The position numbers were made by a program, and so were the translations under genes. This document shows positions 1-4,341 of a DNA stretch of 5,669 nt, in pieces. The notes under the pieces are model-generated. The model searched no databases, was not told where the DNA came from, and was given only the letters and a program-made list of their open reading frames with translations. Numbering within the stretch: the stretch's first letter is position 1; each line of letters starts with the position of its first letter. This stretch comes from Bacillota bacterium (GTDB taxonomy: Bacteria > Bacillota > Clostridia > Peptostreptococcales > Anaerovoracaceae): assembly GCA_017386805.1 (NCBI GenBank), contig JAFOGM010000174.1:1-5669 (forward strand). The letters are read 5' to 3'.

Positions 1-30
1 ATGAAATGGAGAAATGCAAAATGAAAAAAT

Positions 31-60
31 CGAGTATTTTCGAGTTTATTCGAGATTTGT
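31..60. repeat. Three CGAG repeats with exact 10-bp period
   Basis: CGAG occurs at 31-34, 41-44 and 51-54, each followed by six AT-rich bases, so the units are CGAGTATTTT, CGAGTTTATT and CGAGATTTGT. The period is close to one helical turn, which would put every copy on the same DNA face. They lie about 30-50 bp upstream of the first candidate promoter for the EF-G-like gene. A protein-binding array is an inference; AT-rich coincidence is the alternative. Confidence 0.4.
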
Positions 61-80
61 CAAACCGTTTTTGAAAAAAA

Positions 81-110
81 TTGACTGAAAATGCACTAAA
101 TTCGTAGAAT
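81..110 (+). promoter_or_regulatory. Candidate distal promoter for the EF-G-like gene
   Basis: TTGACT at 81-86 (5 of 6 to the -35 consensus) and TAGAAT at 105-110 (5 of 6 to the -10 consensus) are separated by 18 bp. Transcription would start near 117, giving a leader of about 80 nt. It is the weaker of two tandem candidates, because the spacer is slightly long and there is no TG extension. Confidence 0.4.
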
Positions 111-125
111 TAGTTTATTTTTCTT

Positions 126-154
126 TTGCTATTTTGAAATGGCGATGTTATAAT
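126..154 (+). promoter_or_regulatory. Main promoter of the EF-G-like gene (extended -10)
   Basis: A perfect TATAAT at 149-154 is preceded by the extended -10 dinucleotide TG at 146-147. TTGCTA at 126-131 (4 of 6 to the -35 consensus) lies 17 bp upstream. The predicted start is near 161, leaving a leader of about 37 nt before the start codon. Confidence 0.75.
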
Positions 155-183
155 CAACGTATGTGACATTAAACTATCTATTT

Positions 184-188
184 GGAGG
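184..188 (+). promoter_or_regulatory. Shine-Dalgarno site deciding the EF-G-like start
   Basis: GGAGG lies 9 nt before ATG 198. An in-frame ATG at 189 directly abuts this site and so has no usable spacing. The site therefore selects ATG 198. Confidence 0.8.
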
Positions 189-197
189 ATGTTGAAA

Positions 198-2258
198 ATG
201 AAAGGTTATACTAGTGACAGAATCAGAAACGTTGCTCTGGTTGGACATGGTGGCTGCGGTAAGACTACACTGCTGGAAGCTCTGCTGTACGATACAGGCG
301 TAATTTCCAGAATGGGTCGCGTTGAAGATAAGAACACCGTATCCGACTACGACAAGATGGAAATGGAAAAAGGTTATTCCATCAACGCTACTGTTGTTTC
401 TGCCGAATACGATAAGACAATGATCAACTTCGTAGATACTCCGGGTTACTTCGACTTCGTAGGCGAAATGAAGTCCGCTCTGCGTGCTGTTGAAAGTGCG
501 ATCATCGTTGTTGACGCTTCCGCTGGCGTACAGGTTGGTACTGTAAAGGCTTGGAAGGCTGTTTACACCGATATGCCTGCGTTCTTCCTGGTTAACAAGA
601 TGGACAAGGAAAACGTAGACTTCGATAAGGTGCTGAACGAACTGAGAGACAAGTTCGGTAAGAGAGTTACTCCGTTCATGCTGCCCATTTTCGAAGGTGA
701 AGAGCTGAAGGGCTTCGTAAACGTAGTTACCCATAAGGCATACAAGTTCACCGAAGCTGGCAGAACTGAAATCGAAGTTCCTGCTGACTGCCAGGATCTG
801 CTGGAAGAATACCACCAGATGGTGATCGAATCTGTTGCTGAAAGCGATGAATCCCTGATGGAAAAGTTCTTCGACGGCGAAGAATTCACTCAGGAAGAAA
901 TCGTTGGCGGTCTGAGAGCTGGTATCAAGGCTGGTTCCCTGGTTCCCGTAATGCTGTGCTCCGCAGCTAAGGTAATCGGTACCAAGACCCTGCTGCAGTT
1001 CATCGAAGACCTGTTCCCGACTCCGCAGGAACACAAGGAATACGTTGGTATGAACGAAAACGACGAACCGGAAATCAGAGCATGTGAATCCACTGAAAAG
1101 ACTTCCGCATTCGTATTCAAGACTCTGGCTGACCCGTTCGTAGGTAAGATCTCCATGATCAAGGTTATCTCCGGTTCCATCAAGGTTGGTCACGAATACT
1201 ACAATCCGCACGCTGACAAGAGCGAAAAGATCGGTAAGATGTTCTTCATGAGAGGTAAGTCTCAGTTCGATACTGATGCTGCTGAAGCAGGTGATATCGC
1301 TGCTATCGCTAAGCTGCAGTATGCAAAGACCGGCGATACTCTGTGCGATAAGGATGCTGCAATCCGTTATCCGGCAGTATTCTTCCCGGAACCGTCCTTA
1401 GAAATGGCAATCGAACCCAAGAACAAGGGTGATGAAGATAAGCTGGGCGTAGGTCTGAACAGACTGATGGAAGAAGACCCGTCCTTCACCGTTCACAGAA
1501 ACGTAGAAACTCACCAGACTCTGATCGGTGGCCAGGGCGAAATCCAGCTGGCTATCCTGACTCAGAAGCTGAAGGAAAAGTTCGGCGTAGACGTAACTCT
1601 GTCCACTCAGAAGATCCCCTACAGAGAAACCATCAAGGGTCACTCCGATGTACAGGGTAAGCATAAGAAGCAGTCCGGTGGTGCTGGTCAGTACGGTGAC
1701 GTACATATCAGATTCTCCCCGTCCACTGAAGAATTCGAATTCTCCGAAGAACTGTTCGGCGGTTCCGTTCCCAAGAACTACGTACCCGCTGTTGAAAAGG
1801 GTCTGAGAGAATGCATGGAAAAGGGTCCTCTGGCTGGCTGCAAGGTAGTAAACGTTAAGGCAGTTCTGTACGATGGTTCCTACCACGATGTAGACTCCAA
1901 CGAAATGGCGTTCAAGATCGCTGCTTCCCTGGCCTTCAAGAAGGGTATCGTAGAAGCGAAGCCGATCCTGCTGGAACCCATCCAGTACGTGGAAGTTCTG
2001 ATTCCGGAAGAATACATGGGCGACGTTATGGGCGACCTGAACAAGAGAAGAGGTAAGATCCTGGGTATGGAACCTCAGAACGACGAACAGAAGCTGATCG
2101 CTGAAGTTCCCATGTCTGAAATGCTGACCTATGCGATCAACCTGCGCGCTATGACTCAGGCTCGTGGTTCCTTCAGAGCGAAGTTTGCTCGTTACGAAGA
2201 AGTTCCGGCTCATATGGCTCAGAAGATCATTGAAGCTGCAAAGCAGGAAGAAGCTTAA
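198..2258 (+). CDS. EF-G-like translational GTPase (EF-G paralogue)
   Basis: This encodes 686 aa, full length for the EF-G family, which moves tRNA and mRNA through the ribosome. The G domain carries GHGGCGKTT (residues 16-24), DTPGYFDF (80-87), NKMD (133-136) and SAAK (255-258). Domains II to V follow in the normal order. Domain III has a GQGEIQL motif, and domain IV has QSGGAGQYGDV (492-502) and DGSYHDVDS with the conserved tip His at 563. Two features separate it from canonical EF-G: the P-loop is GHGGCGKTT rather than AHIDAGKTT, and the G3 catalytic His is Tyr84. Both fit the bacterial EF-G-like paralogue subfamily, so I withhold the symbol fusA. It stands alone between its own promoters and a terminator, outside any rpsL-rpsG-tuf cluster. 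Codon use is strongly biased (Arg mostly AGA, Glu mostly GAA, Leu mostly CTG), unlike radA, which suggests high expression. Its exact cellular role is uncertain. Confidence 0.93.
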   Translation: MKGYTSDRIRNVALVGHGGCGKTTLLEALLYDTGVISRMGRVEDKNTVSDYDKMEMEKGYSINATVVSAEYDKTMINFVDTPGYFDFVGEMKSALRAVESAIIVVDASAGVQVGTVKAWKAVYTDMPAFFLVNKMDKENVDFDKVLNELRDKFGKRVTPFMLPIFEGEELKGFVNVVTHKAYKFTEAGRTEIEVPADCQDLLEEYHQMVIESVAESDESLMEKFFDGEEFTQEEIVGGLRAGIKAGSLVPVMLCSAAKVIGTKTLLQFIEDLFPTPQEHKEYVGMNENDEPEIRACESTEKTSAFVFKTLADPFVGKISMIKVISGSIKVGHEYYNPHADKSEKIGKMFFMRGKSQFDTDAAEAGDIAAIAKLQYAKTGDTLCDKDAAIRYPAVFFPEPSLEMAIEPKNKGDEDKLGVGLNRLMEEDPSFTVHRNVETHQTLIGGQGEIQLAILTQKLKEKFGVDVTLSTQKIPYRETIKGHSDVQGKHKKQSGGAGQYGDVHIRFSPSTEEFEFSEELFGGSVPKNYVPAVEKGLRECMEKGPLAGCKVVNVKAVLYDGSYHDVDSNEMAFKIAASLAFKKGIVEAKPILLEPIQYVEVLIPEEYMGDVMGDLNKRRGKILGMEPQNDEQKLIAEVPMSEMLTYAINLRAMTQARGSFRAKFARYEEVPAHMAQKIIEAAKQEEA

Positions 2259-2282
2259 TTGCAACATCAAAATAAAGTCACA

Positions 2283-2319
2283 GAAGGAAGTCGTGAAAAC
2301 GGCTTCCTTTTCATTTTTT
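2283..2319 (+). terminator. Intrinsic terminator after the EF-G-like gene
   Basis: A 12-bp stem pairs 2283-2294 with 2299-2310, with two G-U pairs and a GAAA tetraloop. A T-rich run to 2319 follows. It begins 24 nt after the stop codon and isolates this gene from downstream transcription. Confidence 0.88.
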
Positions 2320-2379
2320 GGCATAGGATACAATATGGCGTAATTTTTTCGGTACGTGACAACAAAATGTAGGGGTCGC

Positions 2380-2418
2380 AAAAAATTATCCAAAAAAGTT
2401 AAAAGAATTATCAAAAAA
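2380..2418. promoter_or_regulatory. A-tract / UP-element-like region with a direct repeat
   Basis: A-runs lie at 2380-2385, 2392-2397, 2401-2404 and 2413-2418, roughly one helical turn apart on average. They sit at about -75 to -38 relative to the predicted start near 2456. The heptamer AATTATC occurs at 2384-2390 and 2406-2412, 22 bp apart, each time followed by an A-run. The region could be intrinsically curved, act as an UP element, or hold a paired operator. The rest of 2320-2379 shows nothing recognisable. Confidence 0.45.
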
Positions 2419-2421
2419 CTC

Positions 2422-2449
2422 TTGCAATTATAAAGGACAGTGCTATAAT
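2422..2449 (+). promoter_or_regulatory. Strong extended -10 promoter of the intergenic transcript
   Basis: TTGCAA at 2422-2427 and a perfect TATAAT at 2444-2449 are separated by 16 bp. The extended -10 TG is at 2441-2442. Upstream A-tracts add UP-element-like sequence. No annotated gene starts downstream until radA, which has a separate promoter beyond a terminator, so this promoter must serve the unit at about 2456-2728. The predicted start is 2455-2457. Confidence 0.8.
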
Positions 2450-2503
2450 AAAGATACAAGATAACAGGAACTCAAAAAGTACAGAGAACGCTTGAGAGAT
2501 GAA

Positions 2504-2611
2504 ATGTTACTTGAAAAAATACAGGGTATCAGAAGAAAGGTGATGCGTGATCGGGTGGCCGAAGAGTATAGTCGGCGGAGAGAGATGTGGCAGAGCCGAG
2601 AGGAAAAGTGA
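2504..2611 (+). CDS. Possible 35-aa small protein, amphipathic helix
   Basis: I do not recognise this gene. ATG 2504 to TGA 2611 gives 35 residues, very rich in Arg, Glu and Lys. Hydrophobic residues Leu3, Ile6, Ile9, Val13, Ala19, Tyr22 and Met28/Trp29 fall mostly at i+3/i+4 spacing, as in one amphipathic or coiled-coil helix. The frame stays open upstream to a stop at 2462-2464, with a possible TTG start at 2492. The only Shine-Dalgarno-like sequence before ATG 2504 is a weak GAGAG at 2494-2498. It lies inside the independently transcribed unit at about 2456-2728, about 48 nt from the predicted start. Purine-rich RNA yields Lys/Glu/Arg-rich frames by chance, so this may not be translated. 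There is no sign of a signal peptide or membrane segment. Confidence 0.25.
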   Translation: MLLEKIQGIRRKVMRDRVAEEYSRRREMWQSREEK

Positions 2612-2683
2612 AAAAGAAAGTAACGAAGCGAGGTACCTGGAGAAGGGAGTGAGACCAAAGGACATGCATAGCGAACAGTAAAT

Positions 2684-2728
2684 ACCGCTGATTGTAAGGT
2701 GAAGACAGTCAGCGGTGTTTTATTTTTT
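2684..2728 (+). terminator. Intrinsic terminator of the intergenic transcript
   Basis: A 12-bp stem pairs 2684-2695 with 2705-2716 (eight uninterrupted Watson-Crick outer pairs, then one G-U and three more pairs) around a 9-nt loop. The run TTTTATTTTTT at 2718-2728 follows. It ends the unit starting near 2456, just upstream of the radA promoter. Confidence 0.92.
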
Positions 2729-2769
2729 GTTTTATATTTTTTGCTTCCCACAACCGGGAGGGGGAATCG

Positions 2770-2778
2770 TGGTATAAT
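2770..2778 (+). promoter_or_regulatory. radA promoter (extended -10)
   Basis: A perfect TATAAT at 2773-2778 carries the extended -10 TG at 2770-2771. No convincing -35 box is present at 16-18 bp, which is usual for promoters that rely on the extended -10. The predicted start near 2785 is about 50 nt before the radA start codon. Confidence 0.7.
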
Positions 2779-2834
2779 AGACTTACTGTATGATCGAACA
2801 TGCGGGTACAAAAGGGACGATAGAGGAGAAAGCA

Positions 2835-4247
2835 ATGGCGAAAAAAGCGAAGACCATATTTATGTGTCAGGAATGTGGATACGAGAGCCCCAAGTGGATG
2901 GGACAGTGTGTCTGCGGTGCCTGGAACAGTTTTGTAGAAGAAAAAGTGGTGGAATTCAATGAAAACGATAACCGCCGGAGGGGAAGCAGCGTCAAAGCTG
3001 CCATGAACAGCGGCCAGCCGGGAGCAGCGCCTTCCAGGGTGGTAAAACCTACACGACTGACGGAAGTGAAAACATCGGATTATAGCCGCATGGATACAGG
3101 AATCAAGGAATTGAACCGCGTATTGGGCGGTGGGCTGGTGAAAGGATCTTTGACATTGATTTCCGGGGAACCGGGGATCGGGAAGTCCACCATCATCATC
3201 CAGGCGGCGGCTCACATTGCACAGAATTATGGAACTGTATTATACGTCTCCGGGGAAGAATCGGAAGAGCAGATCAAAATGCGCGCGGAACGCGTTTGCA
3301 GCGGAAATACAGAGAACCTGTTCCTGCTGGCAGAAACCAACATGGAAGTGGTCATGGGTGTGGTGGAACAGTTGAAACCGGCCTTTTTGATCATTGACTC
3401 CATTCAGACTATGTATTCGGAAGAAATCGATGCGGCTCCTGGAAGCGTTTCTCAGGTCCGTATCTGCGGAAACCTGTTGATGCGCCTGGGAAAGAGCGGG
3501 GATCTCCCCATTTTCATCGTGGCTCATGTGACCAAGAGCGGTGAATTGGCCGGTCCGAAGATCGTGGAACATCTGGTGGACTGCGTTCTGAACTTTACAG
3601 GGGAACGAAACCAGGATCTGCGCATTTTACGATCCTACAAAAATAGATTTGGAACTACCAGTGAAATCGGAGCTTTTGAGATGAGCGAAACCGGGCTTTC
3701 CGGGATCGAAAACCTGTCCGGAAGCTTCCTGGAAGGGCTGGAGGACGGGACCGAAGGTGCCATGGCCACGGCCATTTACGAGGGGACGAGACCGCTGCTC
3801 CTGGAAGTTCAGGCGTTGACAGCTCCCACCAACATTGGGTTTGCCCGTCGTACGGCTCTGGGGGTGGACAACTCCCGACTGAATATGATCCTGGCTGTAC
3901 TGGAACGAAAGGCAGGGATTCCCTTCCTCAATCAGGACGTTTATGTCAACATCGTCGGCGGCCTGCGGCCGGAAGGAACGTCCACCGACCTGGCGGTTGC
4001 CCTGGCAATTTATTCTGCGTATCGCGGAATCCCCGGAAACAGCCGAACCCTGGCCATGGGTGAAATCGGCTTGACGGGAGACCTGCGCCCCATTCAGAAT
4101 GCGGAAAAGATCGTGAAGGAGGCGGCCCGTATGGGATTTACCAAGGTGATCCTTCCGCGGAGAAATCAGGAAAAGATCAAAGAATCCATCCCCGGCTTAA
4201 AGCTGATCGGTGTGATGAATCTCAAAGAAGCCATTTCCTCGCTGTAA
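2835..4247 (+). CDS. radA: DNA repair protein RadA (Sms), branch-migration ATPase
   Basis: RadA is a cytoplasmic RecA-related hexameric helicase that extends recombination intermediates by branch migration. At 470 aa it is close to the usual family length. The N-terminal zinc finger has Cys11, Cys14, Cys25 and Cys27. The RecA-like core follows, with Walker A GEPGIGKST (111-119), Walker B FLIID (184-188) and the RadA signature KNRFG (269-273). The C-terminal Lon-protease-like domain covers roughly 290-470. The second half of the zinc finger is CVC rather than the usual CxxC. ATG 2835 is chosen because AGAGGAG (2822-2828) lies 6 nt upstream; the in-frame ATG at 2790 falls almost on the predicted transcription start and has no such site. 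The gene is monocistronic here: disA, its common Bacillus neighbour, does not follow, and a terminator comes 26 nt after the stop. Confidence 0.97.
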   Translation: MAKKAKTIFMCQECGYESPKWMGQCVCGAWNSFVEEKVVEFNENDNRRRGSSVKAAMNSGQPGAAPSRVVKPTRLTEVKTSDYSRMDTGIKELNRVLGGGLVKGSLTLISGEPGIGKSTIIIQAAAHIAQNYGTVLYVSGEESEEQIKMRAERVCSGNTENLFLLAETNMEVVMGVVEQLKPAFLIIDSIQTMYSEEIDAAPGSVSQVRICGNLLMRLGKSGDLPIFIVAHVTKSGELAGPKIVEHLVDCVLNFTGERNQDLRILRSYKNRFGTTSEIGAFEMSETGLSGIENLSGSFLEGLEDGTEGAMATAIYEGTRPLLLEVQALTAPTNIGFARRTALGVDNSRLNMILAVLERKAGIPFLNQDVYVNIVGGLRPEGTSTDLAVALAIYSAYRGIPGNSRTLAMGEIGLTGDLRPIQNAEKIVKEAARMGFTKVILPRRNQEKIKESIPGLKLIGVMNLKEAISSL

Positions 4248-4273
4248 CCCCAGGATATAATACTACCAAATGA

Positions 4274-4318
4274 AAAAGCTGTCAGACTGCTGATGAGATC
4301 AGCGGCTTGACAGCTTTT
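4274..4318. terminator. Bidirectional terminator between radA and the kinase gene
   Basis: A long hairpin pairs 4274-4293 with 4299-4318 around the 5-nt loop 4294-4298, with one A-C mismatch and a few G-U pairs. The outer arm is AAAAGCTGTCA against TGACAGCTTTT, so a U-rich tail forms on either strand. The plus strand continues into TGTTGTTTTTG, and the minus strand reads into TTTTTCA. It lies between two convergent stop codons and can end both transcripts. Confidence 0.88.
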
Positions 4319-4341
4319 GTTGTTTTTGAAATCGGATGGGA

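Larger units (their letters stand above)
2456..2728 (+). ncRNA. Candidate unknown small RNA, about 270 nt, purine-rich
   Basis: The interval is bounded by a strong promoter and a strong intrinsic terminator, with no long reading frame between them. The transcript is rich in A and G. Local pairing includes a GCCGA/TCGGC hairpin (2558-2562 with 2572-2576) and a CTCAA/TTGAG hairpin (2471-2475 with 2492-2496). Nested complementary segments also exist: 2479-2482 with 2633-2636, 2489-2493 with 2626-2630, and 2506-2510 with 2620-2624. I looked for hallmarks of tmRNA, RNase P RNA, SRP RNA and common riboswitches and found none. 6S RNA cannot be excluded by eye. The alternative reading is a mRNA for a small protein (see 2504-2611). 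Transcription is well supported by the signals; the non-coding assignment is tentative. Confidence 0.5.

Noticed and set aside
31..60. CRISPR-like array
   Set aside because: The repeat unit is only 4 conserved bases with 6-base spacers, far too short. No cas genes are present.
14..88. A 24-codon frame near the left edge starting at ATG 14
   Set aside because: It has no properly spaced ribosome binding site, and it overlaps the phased repeats and the distal promoter.
189..197. Upstream in-frame ATG as start of the EF-G-like gene
   Set aside because: It directly abuts the GGAGG site, so initiation there is not plausible. ATG 198 has correct spacing.
174..1211. A 345-codon open frame on the minus strand opposite the EF-G-like gene
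   Set aside because: It is antisense to a gene with clear GTPase motifs. The strong codon bias of that gene (GAA, AAG, CTG, TTC) leaves the opposite strand free of stops. The translation shows no recognisable domain and there is no ribosome binding site.
1398..2459. A 353-codon open frame on the minus strand spanning the end of the EF-G-like gene and the intergenic region
   Set aside because: Most of it is antisense shadow of the same biased gene, and its start lies over the promoter of the intergenic transcript. No domain is recognisable.
2456..2728. Identity as tmRNA, RNase P RNA, SRP RNA, T-box or c-di-GMP riboswitch
   Set aside because: The hallmark conserved segments of these families are absent by eye: CCA-type 3' end with T-arm, GAGGAAAGTCC, the SRP GGAA/AGCAG loop, and the T-box GGGTGGNACCGCG. 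No riboswitch-regulated gene follows before the terminator.
2790..2834. Upstream in-frame ATG as start of radA
   Set aside because: It lies within a few bases of the predicted transcription start and has no Shine-Dalgarno site. ATG 2835 has one and gives the usual RadA N-terminus.
2443..2835. A 130-codon minus-strand frame across the intergenic unit
   Set aside because: The Ser/Leu/Pro/Arg-rich translation is what the complement of purine-rich DNA gives. The promoter and terminator signals here read on the plus strand.
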